The translations under genes were made by a program, and so were the position numbers. From contig NC_052617.1 of assembly GCF_016545825.1 (NCBI RefSeq), forward strand, positions 2,676,001-2,740,000: a stretch of DNA of 64,000 bases, in the 5' to 3' direction. Positions 1 through 11,537 of the stretch are shown one piece after another. The first letter of the stretch is position 1. Each line of letters begins with the position of its first letter. The notes under the pieces were generated by a model. That model had not been told where the DNA came from. It did not search any database and saw only the letters and a program-made list of their open reading frames with translations. Source of the DNA: Eucalyptus grandis (Eukaryota; Streptophyta; Magnoliopsida; Myrtales; Myrtaceae).

Positions 1-3000
1 AGTGGATTGAACCAAAATTGAAGTTATCTTCAAATTGCTGCCTTCTACTTCTGTGAAATTACTTTAAGGATTTTTAGGACATGCGGGATTTTATAGGTGA
101 TTCATAAAGGACTTCTCCAAGATTGCAAGATCACTCACAAAATTTCTTTCAAAAAGATGCTAAATTTGATTTTAACTTTAAGTATTCGTAGGTATTTGAG
201 ACCTTGAAGGAGAAGCTAATTTTGAATCTTGTAATGACATCATCGAATTGGAGCTTGCCTTTTGAATTGATGTGCGATATCGGCGATTATGTCATTGGAG
301 CCATGCTTCGTCAATGCAAGCCAAACCTTTAATGGAGCCCAACTAAATTATATCACCACTGAAAAGGAGCTTTTGGAAGTTGTTTTTGCTTTTGATAAAT
401 CATGTTCTTATTTGATCACCTCTAAAGTGATTGTCTATGTAAGTGCTAGTATGAACACCTAGAGGGGGATGAATAGGTATGAAGACAATTTTTCACAAGG
501 AAAGAAATATTTTGTTTCTAAAACTGAGTTTAAAGAACAACAGACTTTGAACGAGTTTAGACTTTAGTAGTTAAATAGAATTTATGAACAAAATAAATGA
601 GCTAAGGGAAGAGAATAAGAACACATAATTTATAGTGGTTCGGCTTAGATCAAGCCTACGTCCACTCTTCACGCTGACAACCACTTGGCTAGATTCCACT
701 AAGAATCAAAAGAGAATTTTCAATATTGCGATCTCGACTTCATAGTGAAGAGTTTCTATCGTTCTCTCACGAAGTCTCTCTATGAGTCTCTCTCTTTTAT
801 GTACAACTTTGAGCTCAATATTTGGAGTAACAAGGAAATGGAAAGTTTCAGACTTTGAAATTTCTCTTTCAAGCACTTTGTCGAACAACTAGAGAGCTTA
901 CTTTAAATACTCCTTCATGCCTTCTCGACCGTTGGCACTTTCCAAATGAATTCTTTCATTCAACCCGTCGGACAAAATCAATTAAGGAAATCTCGAGCCG
1001 TTTGAAGATTGTGATGAAAGCCCGTCAATCTTGTTTGCCCACACAATCAGGATCTTGGTTTCCATAAGTATATTCTTTCCATATTTACTTGTAATCCGAA
1101 AAGATTTGATATATCTAAATTGATTTTAATAAAGATAATCAATCTCGTAGGTGTTATTTCCATCCAGAAGGCCATATATAACTTGTATGAACCGAACTCT
1201 TGAAGTAAGAAAGATAATCTCGCATCTGGATAACTCTTCTTTCTTCACTTACATTCAGTCTAGAATTTGTCATAATGGACAAACTTCTTATGTCGAACAA
1301 ACTTGACACTAAAGTCTAACAGTCTCGAGACTTTGACACTGAAGTCTGGCCGTCTTCAGACTTTGACACAGAAGTCTGGAAATCTTCATAATAAACTTTG
1401 GATAAGTTTTGTCAACTTCAAAACATCAAATGAGTTTTCTCCAACAGTCTATACTAATTATGCAGCTTTAAAGTACTTGTTGCCAAAGAAGGTTGCAAAA
1501 CCAAAGTTGATTCATTGGATTTTATTGCTTCAAGAGTTTGATTTAGAGATCAAAGACAAGAAAGGGACTGAGAATCTTGTGGATGATTACCTATCTAAGT
1601 TGTTGAATGTCCCTAGTGATGCGTTATTGATCTTGGATGACTTTTATGATGAGACACTCTTTTCCTTGAAAATCAAAATGTCATGGTATGCAGATATTGT
1701 GAACTATTTGATAAGTAACATCCTTTCCCCTAATTTGAAGTTGACAAACGAATAAATTTTACTTCGATGTTAAACACTACTTTTGGGAGGATCCTTACTT
1801 GTTTAAGGCATTTACTAACTGAGTTATTAGACGTTGTGTTGCTAATGAAGAAATATCTAATATTCTTTTTCATTGTTATGATGGACAGGCGAGTGGTCAC
1901 TATAATGCCACTAAGATTTCTGTTAAAGTCTTATAATGTGGACTTTATTGGCTTTCTTTTTTTAAGGATACATATGCTTATATTTCTCATTGCAATAGGT
2001 GTCAAAGGACTAGGAACATATCTAGAAGGCATGAAATGACCTTAAACAATATTACGGTGTGTTAATTGCTTAATGTTTGGGGCAATGACTTCATAGGTTT
2101 GTTTCCACCTTCTTTCGATAATACTTACATATTGGTTGCCTATGAGTTTATGTCTAAATGGGTATAGGCCATGGCTTGGCAATCTAATGATGTTAGAGTT
2201 GCTTGAATTTCTTGAAAAAGTACATCTTTACTTGGTTCGGTACACCTAAGGTCTTTATAAGTGACAAAGGCACACACTTCATGAATAGACAATTTGAGTC
2301 ACTTTTGCATAAATATGAAGTCACTCATAAGATAGCTACTACTTATCATCCCCAAACTAGTGGTCAAACTGAGATATCTAATAAGGATATAAAGAGAATT
2401 TGGAAAGGATTGTGAACACTAATAGGAAGGATTGTGCAAGAAAACTTGATGATGCTTTGCAGGCTTATAGAATTGCTTTCAAACTCTTATTGATATGTCA
2501 CATTTTTGGCTTTTGTATGGTAAAGCATGTTATCTACTTGTTGAGTTGGAACATAAAGCATATTGGGCTTCACAAAAACTTAACTTTAATATGCAGGCAA
2601 TAAGTGACAAAAGATTGCTTTAATTGGATGAAATGGAAGAGATGCGCAATGATGCATACGAAAGTGCAAGAATTTACAAGGAGAAAACAAAGAGATGGCA
2701 TGACCGATGCATTTTAAGGAAGGAGTTTCATGTGGGTGAAAAAGTTTTATTATATAAGTCCCATCTTCATTTATTTCTAGGTAAGTTGAAGTCTAGATGG
2801 ACCAGTCCTCACACCATCACTAAAGTATTCCCTTTTGAAGCCATCAAGATTACCAATGAGAAGGAGCAGACTTTCAAGGTGACCGGTCATAGGCTCAAGC
2901 ACTACTATGGAGGAGGTTTTGATACCCAAATATCAAGATTACCATGTTTACCATGGTTCCAACTACTTAAAAGTATGGGAAGAGTTCGGCTATGAACTAT
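1..3000 (+). mobile_element. Degenerate Ty3/gypsy (Athila-like) pol region
   Basis: This is the remains of a retrotransposon polyprotein read on the plus strand. Bases 1-437 encode the end of reverse transcriptase and the start of RNase H. After a nested solo LTR, reading resumes at 1452 with RNase H, then integrase. Visible integrase pieces are the core stretch with [15 protein letters not shown] (about 2230-2285) and YHPQTSGQ (about 2344), and a C-terminal part near 2640-2910 with WHDRCILRKEF and GKLKSRW. Several frames carry stops, so it is not functional. Wording of the integrase and its C-terminal part resembles the Athila lineage. The lineage call is from memory of family motifs; the Ty3/gypsy call is secure. 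Confidence 0.85.
438..1446 (-). mobile_element. Solo LTR (1009 bp) nested in Athila-like RNase H
   Basis: The insert begins TG and ends CA and is flanked by a perfect 5-bp direct repeat GTCTA at 433-437 and 1447-1451. Removing it and one repeat copy restores the RNase H frame across the join ([17 protein letters not shown]). Near its left edge it has the block CACCTAGAGGGGGATGAATAGG. Its right edge ends TCTCCAACA. Both edges match, in reverse orientation, the insert at 45726-46646, so the two are one LTR family. No internal coding region is present, so this is a solo LTR left by LTR-LTR recombination. The orientation is inferred from the CACC-rich block lying near the 3' end of such LTRs. Confidence 0.88.
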
Positions 3001-4318
3001 AAAGCAAGCACTTCTTGGGAGGCTTTTTAATCTTCTATTTCTTGTGTTTGTTTGGTTTGTGTTATCTTAAATAAAAAGGGAAGAAGAATTTTTGTGGCGA
3101 TAAATCTTTTGTTTTACAATGATAACAGCATGCACGGGCATGAGGCAAAATGCATATTCTATTGCCTTATCGTGTGCCACAAAGGCAAAAGACGGGTTAG
3201 GGACACATGGCTGTGTGACCGTGCAACCAAGAAATTTTCTTCGAATAGTCTCTAACCATAGACCTAAGCTAGTCCTCACTCTACCAAGCTTGATTTAACA
3301 TGGAGAATTGGCATCTTCACATATCCAGTTTGAACCTCACTCTATTCTAATTTGGTTGCCTCATTAGTTGTGTTTAATTCTTTATTCTTATGCATTGAGG
3401 GCAACACTTCATTTTAAGTTGGGCATAGGGGATAAAAGAAATTTAAAAATTTTCGTGCTAAAATTTTTGCTAGTTTTGAATATTTTTGGGCTTATTTGAA
3501 ATTTTTGAAATATTTTTAAAGCAAATTTTATAGGAGATGATGACTTTCAAATCTCAATTTACAAGATTGATGTCCTTTTCATGGTTATGAGTAGTTGTGA
3601 TTTTAGGGGGATAATAAATGTTGTTTAACTTGAGATTGATATATGAATCAGTCTTAACCTTCATTGTGCAATCCATATTTTGAGCACCTATCCTTGTTTT
3701 TTGAGTTATGTTTACTTAGAAAGGATTAATGGGAAGTATGTGATTCTCTAGAACTCACCTAATTCTAAAAAAATTAGTTGATGTTCTCTTGAAATTGATA
3801 TGCTATACTTAATCAAGAAGATGATATAGGCATTCTTTGGATCGTTTAAGCCTTTCAAGCTTATCTTGTCAATTGATCCCTGGTAACCTTTTGAGTTTTT
3901 AGTTAGCCTATTTTCCTTTGATGACCTTATAATGTCGATCCAAATTAAGTGTACTATCTTACCCTATACCCCATAGGCATGTTTATCCTTAAAAACTACT
4001 TTAATAGTTAGGGATTCTTGATGCATCTGAAGTTGTTGAAGCTTGAAGTAGTCATGAAAAGTTATAAAAAAAAAAAAAACGGTAACAAAAAAAGGAAGAA
4101 AAAGGTTTAAGTACAAGTTATTAAGTGGAAGTTGTTTACTCTGGTACTGCCCATACAAGTCCTCACCGTTGACTTTCAACTTGAGTAAGCCTTTTGAATA
4201 TTTCAATGAGTTAACACTGCACTATGGGAGAGACTTAAAGAGGGACATTGCCGTAAAGTGTGGAAAGAGAATCAGTGGAAGCTTTAAAGTATTAAGTGTT
4301 TGTAAATTACATCACTAT
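3001..4318 (+). mobile_element. Non-coding 3' part of the Athila-like element
   Basis: This stretch follows the integrase end without a recognisable gene. It holds a block with repeated CACGGGC/GTGTGACCGTGC wording (about 3133-3225) and a block reading TTGAGGGCAACACTTC followed by a GGGCATAGGGG run (about 3395-3432), both usual downstream of Athila pol. It becomes AT-rich toward 4250. No open frame in it looks like a real protein. The boundary with the next repeat at 4319 is approximate. Confidence 0.55.
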
Positions 4319-5960
4319 TGTCGCGACCAAATTTTCGGGTGTAAACCACCTAGGATTTGGCTAATAGATTGTTAAGCCTAGACTTAACTCGAGCTCTCTC
4401 AAGCCCATACCAATTCGCGACTTAGGTTTAAATTCTTAACATGTAGATAGATTTTATCTAGGAGTCGCCACTAATATATTTTTAGGTGGGTCGATTAGAA
4501 ACCCAAGTAAAGTAACGGGAGATTTACTTTACTTCTACGAACCAGAGATTATGAATACGGGGATTTGGTTACAATAGATTTCTCTAATGCCATTTCGGTA
4601 CCATTCTTTTATTTTCAAAAAATGTTTTTTTGCAGGCAGCTTAAATTGATTTTAAATTTATTTCCCTAACATATGAGGTGATCATACGAGTGCGCAATCA
4701 ACCAATTTAACACCCAAGTAAAGCAGTAAATAAATTGCGGTACTTACTTCATAGCAACGAAAGCACTTGCGTTGTTAGATCATAATTCACATAAACAGTC
4801 ATAGATATGATTTCTAATTAACACGCAATTTTTTTTTCACTTGATTAATGAAAATCATGCAATATGCAATGCAATATTAACCAAATGTACTAACTCTAAT
4901 GATATGCAATTTCTAATTAAATGGACCTAGTAACAATCAATAAATCACGTGTATTTCATGAATCTAATCCTATATGACATGCGCATGATTTTTGTATTTT
5001 TTATTTGTAATTAAAAATAACTAACAATAAAAATCTAACTAAAGTGAGATATTATCTATTTTAAGTTAGGAAATAGACTTATCTTAATCCTATCTTAACT
5101 TAGAAATTTATCTCGACATGCAATTTAATTCAAAGAAATTATCTAGCCTAGATACCATCTAAACATGCATTCTAATGTAACTAGAAAAGAATTTAATTAT
5201 TCTATCATGCAATTCTATCCAGGAAATTAATTCTAATATATATGATATGCAAATGCAATCTTTTTTGTATTTTCGAGATACATAAAGCAATTAAAAGATA
5301 AACACTAAATCATTCAGAATCATCAAAGATATCATACATCGTTCGAATCAAGGAACAATATCCAAATCAGCTTGATTATCTTGCTAATAAAATCGATAAA
5401 TTGATCTTAAGCCTTAAAGATCAAGATATCAATTTTATTCCCACGTGATTAGTTATTTCATCTAAAGCCTTATAGATGGAATAAAAAATCGGTGTGCGGT
5501 TGCGAATTAGGTAGTAAAATATAATTGGGAATGCGTTGATAATTCAAATACGCACGTAAGATATTGAAAAGCATGTACTAGGCAATAAAATATCTAAATC
5601 AAATTTAGATATGATAATTTCTAAATTCCGCCAATGATATTACCACCGCAAATGATATTACCAAATTTGGATCGAGTGGAATCCACTCAACGGGTGACTA
5701 GCGGTGCATGGTGGTGCTTGGCCTCGGTTGATGGTGCGGTCAGGATCAGGTCTTTGTGACTCACGGATAGACAGGATGGTTCGGCATCGATGCCTCACTG
5801 GAAAATCTGCAAAAAGAAGAAATCTTCAGCAATTGTGTTCTTCGTGGACGTCTCTTTCTTCGGATGGGTTCTTCTCTGCTTGGACCAATGTTTATCATAT
5901 CGTGCGTGTACTATCTCTGGAGAACAAGAATTTTGAGAAGCTTTTATGAATTTTGATCAA
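4319..5960. mobile_element. LTR-like sequence of a second gypsy family
   Basis: The left edge reads TGTCGCGACC, a typical LTR start, followed by the block GGAGTCGCCACTAAT (about 4461) and AAACCCAAGTAAAGTAAC (about 4499), wording that recurs in gypsy LTRs. The minus-strand insert at 43059-45427 also begins TGTCGCGACC, suggesting a related family. The body is AT-rich and non-coding, with a GC-richer part at 5690-5900. I could not find the right-hand CA end or a target-site duplication, so the right limit is a guess and more than one element may be present. Confidence 0.45.
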
Positions 5961-6367
5961 GGGGAAAGATTTAGTGCAGCCCTTTTACGCTTCTTGCAAA
6001 GAATAAAGACCAGCTCATAAGTCTTCTTCTGCACAAGTGGTGGAGGTCAATAAGCTTGATCTGGACAAGAAACGAAAACACAATTATAAATAGTTTGAAT
6101 TGCAAAAAGTAATCACACACAATCAAATTTAAAAAAAAAAATGCTCGACTTAGGTTAATGATTGTCATCAACGTCCATAAAACAAGATGAATGCAGGAGG
6201 TCCGGAGGACGGGTCTCTCTAGAGTTGAACGTGACCTTCAGCCAGATGGAAAGATTTTCTTATCGCTCCTCCAATGATCTTCTCAGAGAAACATCATCGG
6301 ACTTCACTTTTCTTGTACCGCTTTGCCAACAGATACAGAGCATCGTTCTCTGTCTTCCATTTCGAAA

Positions 6368-6641
6368 ATGGCGAGAAACACCAGGAGTGGCTTTGCTGCC
6401 GCATGCGCTTTCTTGCTTCCGGTGCTGCTCGTGAGCTTCTCGTTCCTCGCATCAGAAGCTCGGTCCCTGAGGAATGTCGCCACGGATTCTGTTTCTGGCG
6501 TCGCCGTGAAGAACGGGATCCAAATGTTGATCGAGGGGCTTCAGGTGATCAAGGCTGGAGGTGGTCCGAGTCGGGAAGAGTCACGTCTACCACAGCGTCA
6601 CCTTCAAGAAATCTGGTCCCGGCCCGGGCGACGGCCACTGA
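6368..6641 (+). pseudogene. PIP/PIPL-type peptide precursor, frameshifted
   Basis: The first 70 or so codons match the intact precursors at 11538 and 16809: MARNTRSGFAAACAF start, hydrophobic signal peptide, ASEAR cleavage region, then the VSGVAVKNGIQMLIEGLQVIKAGGGPS stretch in shorter pieces. Just after GGPS the DNA is 5 bases shorter than the paralogues, so the frame shifts. The final motif SGPGPGDGH followed by TGA (6639-6641) is present but out of frame. The shifted frame runs on to 6694 and ends in a TATA-repeat tail, which is unlikely to be a product. The leader at 6290-6330 (AGAAACATCATCGGACTTCACTTTT) matches that of the 11538 gene in two short blocks. It could still make a protein lacking the terminal peptide, but loss of function is more likely. 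Confidence 0.75.
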
Positions 6642-7746
6642 TTGGAAGTGGTCGTGATAGCACCAATATATATATATATATATATTGGTCATAGATCTAT
6701 GAGATATGAAATGAAAGCTTTATTAATTTACGTGGAGTCGTGTCCTACTTTCTTTCTTCTTCTTCTTTTTTCCTTCTTTCTATCCGGTAATTCTACATAT
6801 ATTAAAGTGACTGGAGTGATAAATAAAAAATGAGATAATAGATCAAAAGAGAGGATAAATTTAAAAAAATCATAAACCTATTGTAATCATGTCACTTTAG
6901 TCCTAAATAGTTTTTGGCCAATTGTAGACACGTGGCGCGGCTCATGTCTAGGTCAATAATTTTCAATCAAAATTGATTGGGTGAACGGAATTGACGCAAA
7001 TGCTAAAGATTTAAGATTCAATTGAGAAAAAAAAATGATTTAAGATTGAACTTGTATAATTGCAATAAATTTATAATCTTTTTTATAAATCTTCGTAATA
7101 AGAGATGATAAGGCCTATTCAATTTTTTTTTCCTAAACAAACTTTTTTTGGGTATATATTTATTTATATTCTTTCATTTTACCTAATCTTAAAACTACTA
7201 TTTTCACTACAAGAAAACCAAGCTTTAGAAAACCAAGCTTTACCAACAAAAAATCATTCCGTTGCTATAAGTGCATGTTTTGTTGCTACAAGTACTGGCT
7301 CCTTGCCTAGTTTCAATCGGTACATTCGTGTCAATGTAGGCCATGGTACATTGGTAACGGATTTTCTAATTTTGATGGTAATTCTATCTATACCAACAAA
7401 GCATTTCTTGTTGCTAAAGGTAATTCAATTCTGGCATTATTAGTAACCAAATGTATTGTTGTTAAAAACAGGCAACACGTTCCTCGTGATTGGGAAAGTT
7501 TCAGAAATGACAAATTCCAAACAAAAAAAAAAAAAATTCAGAAAGCTTGGGTCATAAAATTTATAAAATTAAAAATAAACATAAAAATAACTCCAAATAC
7601 AATCCATCTTTGTTGTCCGGCCATATTGCGTTTGAATTGGCTAGTTTTCCCCAAGTTATCCCCAAGTTATCCCCTTCCCCACAAATTCATGTTAGACTAA
7701 TCATGGGATGCATCCAAATGGTCCTCAAAATTTAAGTGGCAATTAC
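6642..7746. other. Downstream flank of the 6368 gene, with a CACTA-like end
   Basis: No gene is visible. A (TA)n run lies at 6667-6685. At 7206 the sequence CACTACAAGAAAA matches the terminal inverted repeat start of CACTA (En/Spm) transposons, but no matching right end was found by 7500. The 7085-7490 stretch resembles 10090-10440 in the same orientation, so it is a repeated segment. The block near 7690-7746 resembles the downstream flanks of the other peptide genes (12060 and 15068). Confidence 0.45.
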
Positions 7747-7754
7747 TTAATAAC

Positions 7755-8400
7755 TAAGGGGTGTCAATAATTCGATTTGGTTTGGATTTCATATGAGCTT
7801 ATCTGAGCTGAACATGATTGTTGTACGGTCATTGCGACCGGAACAGTGTGCCACCCGAACTGGAAATGCGGTAAAGACACTGAGCCAAGGTTTGCTCCGA
7901 TCCAATCACAAGGTTTAAGGCCAAGTCGAGCCCTACATATCAGATGTGGCGTTTTCCTTATTTATCTGTATAATGGAGTTTGGGGTTCCAATTTTGCGGA
8001 GCTTTGCAAGGAAATCTTCTTCTCCTGCCGTTGATTTTCATCTTCTACTCAGCATTGTTGGTAATACTTGATTTTCATCTCCAGATAACTTTAAAAGTAT
8101 CTGGCTCAATCTTGAATTTGGCATTGATGAGTCGATATTCAACATAGATAAATGTGTTTTTCTATCTTTAGATGTATCAAAGTGCAAATGGCAACGGGAT
8201 AATAACGGAGAAAAAGACATTTTTTGGAGGGCTTCATGCTCTCTGGAGACGAGAATGTGTTTTGGTTTCATTTGGGCACCCGAACCAAATCAGAACTACT
8301 ATGACGCGGGTTATTTCACCTATTACCCAAAATAAAAGAGAACCAAACCCAAAATATCTCAACTTTTCGGTTCGGGTTGGGAATTTCCAGCAACCCTAAA
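7755..8400. mobile_element. hAT-like non-autonomous element (646 bp), 8-bp TSD
   Basis: The insert starts TAAGGGGTGTCAATAATT and ends in the degenerate inverse AATTTCCAGCAACCCTAAA, a decayed form of the common hAT terminus TAGGGGTGTCAA. It is flanked by a perfect 8-bp direct repeat TTAATAAC at 7747-7754 and 8401-8408, the duplication size typical of hAT transposition. The flanks read across the insert as the same downstream sequence that is uninterrupted at about 12121 and 15121. The interior has CGGTTCGGGT-type wording and no coding region, so it must have been moved by another element's transposase. Confidence 0.8.
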
Positions 8401-9646
8401 TTAATAACACATTATCCACATATCCAAATGGTGATTAAGATTTGTGCTAAGTACATAATTAGCGACATCGTGATTTAACGTAAGGGGTGTGCCTTGGATC
8501 ATAGGTGTTGTTTATCGGGTAACCTCGTCAAGACAGGGGTTGTTTCCAATCAACAGGGGCCAATCACGCCTGTCTTCCAATGAAGTGGGCTCCCAATTTG
8601 CATTTCTCATTTTGATTGAACTAGGATGAAGCCTTTTAAGAACTTGCTTAAGTCCAAATGGTTATATATCTTTTAACATTCATTGGACTCTCGAAAGAGT
8701 GATAACATCCCATGATCTATCGTGGATCTTGATTAAAAAACGACCTCGCTAGAGGGCCGAGAGAACATCAATAAATCTGTTGAAATATAATATGCGGAAA
8801 GAACATGATCTTGCAATTTACATCAACACGAAATCGTTAGAGAAATAAATGAGAAATAATAATGACACTAGAATTTACGTGATTCGGTCTGAGTATCGGT
8901 ATATCCACTATAATCAGAGAATCAAAGTTTAAATTGCTCACACACTCGAGTGTTTCTCACACTTAAATTTAACTTCAAATCTAAAAAATTTGTAAATAAA
9001 CAATTCACTTGAACATAAATTCACGGCACAAAATTTTCGCATGTTCAAGCTCAAGATAAAATGCTCTACGTACGTCAAAATCAACAATTTCAACATTCAT
9101 CTTTGGTCTGCGTTATGTACTGCTTCGCGTTGTTGATCAAGGCCTCACGCGGCTTCGCGCACTCTTACGTGCGGCTTATTTTCTTTAACTCTCGTAGGGC
9201 TTTTAGCCACTCCACGCACGCACGCACAAAAAAAGAAACTTGTATTCTGCTCATACATATGTGTCTAGAGTCAAACTTTGACTCTGGCCCCACCATTTGT
9301 TTCCTTCTTCAATAGGTAAGGAAGTGGGACGCTGCAGACCGTCTTTCGTAGCTTGTGTGTGCGACTTTGACTTTTGGGCCCCACGAAAATATCTCTTTCA
9401 TAAAGAAAACTTTGCTGCCCTTTTTCCTTTATCCTATTATTTCATTTTTGGTAAATCTTTAAGAGTTCAACAATTTTCTCATCCAATTTAAAATCTACTT
9501 AAAAAATCTTTATCAACAAATTCGATTTAACAAATCATTATTTAAATTCTAACTCGACATAATTTAACAAAATTATGATCAGTGGCCAGAAAACTGAATG
9601 AATAATAATGTAAAGAATCTCACCCAAGTGGTGTGACCGCTTCTGA
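8401..9646. other. Intergenic stretch between peptide genes 6368 and 9647
   Basis: Bases 8405-8470 continue the downstream flank shared with 12120-12190 and 15130-15190. From about 8480 to 9640 I see no gene, RNA or clear transposon. The sequence is AT-rich, with a GC-richer patch around 9110-9390 that gives only short unconvincing open frames. Confidence 0.5.
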
Positions 9647-9931
9647 TCAGTGGCCCATGCCGCCAGGGCTGGGGCCAGAGTTCTTGATGGTGACAAAGTA
9701 ACCCTGGCCCTTCCCTCGGGGGCTCTTCCAACCTCCGGCCTTGATCGCCTCCACGGGCAGCCTCTCGATCGACGCCTCAATTCCCCTCTTCACAGGGTTG
9801 CCGGAAACAGAACCAGTGGCGACAAAACTCAGAGGCCTAGCTTCTGACAGAAGGAGCGATGAGCTCACGAGCAGCACCAGAAGCAAGAGAACGAATGCGA
9901 CGGTGAAGCGAGCCTTGGTGTTTCTCGCCAT
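9647..9931 (-). CDS. PIP/PIPL-type secreted peptide precursor, single terminal motif
   Basis: A 94-residue, intronless precursor starting MARNTKARF, with a hydrophobic signal peptide (residues about 9-29) and a likely cleavage after SEA (residue 31). The variable middle is basic and not conserved. The C-terminus is SGPSPGGMGH (residues 85-94), which fits the SGPSxxGxGH core of the PAMP-induced peptide family exactly. In Arabidopsis these are processed from the C-terminus and act outside the cell; PIP1 is sensed by the kinase RLK7 and amplifies immunity. The internal motif of the paralogues at 11538 and 16809 is degenerate here (GGWKSPRGKGQ). The start is fixed by identity of MARNT in all five cluster copies. 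It lies opposite to 6368 and 11538. Family call is strong; the receptor and role in this plant are inferred. Confidence 0.87.
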   Translation of the reverse strand: MARNTKARFTVAFVLLLLVLLVSSSLLLSEARPLSFVATGSVSGNPVKRGIEASIERLPVEAIKAGGWKSPRGKGQGYFVTIKNSGPSPGGMGH

Positions 9932-10089
9932 TGATATGGAAAAGAAAAGGCAGTGGTTTTGTTATTAGCAAAATGTAAGAGGACGAGCGAAGTTAGATAA
10001 TGTTTTTCCAGGATGTATTTGAGCTGTAGCGTAGGATTGGGGTGTGTGTGTGTTTGTAAATGAGAGAAAGAGAGAGATCCGGCCCTTGA

Positions 10090-10440
10090 AGAGTTTTCAA
10101 TGACTATAATTTTTTTGCAAGTTTTCTTTATATTTATTTACGTTTCTTTCGATTCACCTAATTGTAAATCTACTATTTATGGGACAATAAAAATGAGCTT
10201 TACTAACAAAAGGATTCTGCTGCTATAAGTTTGTTATCTCGTCGGTCCATTTGCGTCCGCATAGGCCCTGGTAACGAATTTTCCAATTCCGTTGCTAATT
10301 CTATCTATATCAACAAAACAAATGTTGTCGCTGAAGGTATTTGATTTCTTTTTGTTATAGGCAACAAAAAAAAAAAATTTGTTGTTGGTACAAAAGTCAT
10401 AGCAACCAAAATTCGTTGTTGCCTAAAACCCTAAATGAGA
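10090..10440. repeat. Repeated segment, related to 7085-7490
   Basis: This upstream flank of the 9647 gene shares several blocks with 7085-7490 in the same order, including ACGAATTTTC / ACGGATTTTC followed by TAATTCTATCTATA and a CAACAAA stretch. It has no coding capacity. It may be part of a CACTA-type or other non-autonomous element; the CACTACAAG end is not preserved here. Confidence 0.4.
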
Positions 10441-11159
10441 TTTCTTTTATGTAGTCCGCGATTTTTTTATTACTTCACATAGAGGTTTTGTTCTAAACTA
10501 AAAATATTATGAAGGTATGAATGATATTACCGTTATAACAATTAAAACATAATTATATAAATTCATAAAAGAAATTTCTCTATAATGCAGAGTTTTCTGG
10601 CCTATACGAAAAGCGGGGAAGCAACCTTCTACAAGGTCATAAACTTATATAGAATGGTCATTATTTAATATAATCATCTTTTTTAAATGATTGTCTCTGA
10701 AAATTTAGGTATCAGTATGCAATTGGTTTTAATTAAAAAAGTGATTCTTGGAATTATTTTGCCACTTCTACTAGTGGTATCGGCAACGAGTTTTGTCATT
10801 GACTATATCTGGAGCAATTTGCCTCTCTATCTCTCTTATCCTAGACATTTGGCTGACGCCTAATTTGTCGACCGGAGATGGTACGGCAGCACTGCTGCTC
10901 AATGACGACCAGAGTTCCGATCCGCATTGGGGTGGCATGGTGGATAGATCCAGCGATCTTCTTCCTCGCCCAATCGGCGGACTCATGTGATGTTGTTAGT
11001 CGCGTGCCTCTTCGCTCAATGGCACGGCATGAGTCAAAGAGGACAGGCAACGATAGTGACAAGGAGGAGCAGGCAACAAGGAATGTTCGTTTCGAGCTCT
11101 TCAAGTTGATCCCTCATTCTTGGTCTAAGTTGCTGTTGAACTTTGACTGAATTTAGCGT
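10441..11159. other. Intergenic, nothing recognised
   Basis: This is an AT-rich part (10441-10790) followed by a GC-richer part (10800-11110). The short frames on both strands overlap each other and have no family resemblance. I see no promoter, RNA or transposon signature. Confidence 0.4.
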
Positions 11160-11537
11160 AGCAACCTTCAAAATTGGACAGCCGCATGGAGTTTCTATAC
11201 ATGTGCTTCCTCCAAATAGTGAACTTCCATGATGTTTCCAGGTATTAAGTACCATCGTTCCATGCAAGCGACCCCAGCAAGTGGAGGTGGCGGCAACACG
11301 ACTCCCCACGTGCTTCAGAATAGCGAGAATTTAAATTCTCTGTACCCTCAAATTCAACTGTGACTCGTGTATGAGCCCTTACCGCCTTCCTGAAATCCTT
11401 ATATATACCCATCCACACCTGGGTCCTTCAGCTCAAACGCAATCCCGGAGAAACATCGCCGGACTTCACTTTTTCCCGTCAATTTTTGCCAATACGTAGA
11501 GACCATCCTTCTTCTGCCTTGTCTTCCTTTTTGCAAA
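11160..11537 (+). promoter_or_regulatory. Promoter and leader of the 11538 peptide gene
   Basis: A TATA box (TATATATA) is at about 11400-11407, some 135 bases before the start codon. A G-box CACGTG is at 11307-11312, about 90 bases before the TATA box. The block from 11215 to 11315 (GAACTTCCA, CCATGCAAGCGA, GGAGGTGGCGGCAACA, CACGTGCT) recurs in the same order upstream of the minus-strand gene at 16809. Sequence between such blocks is not conserved, which points to retained control elements or simply a duplicated promoter. Confidence 0.65.
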
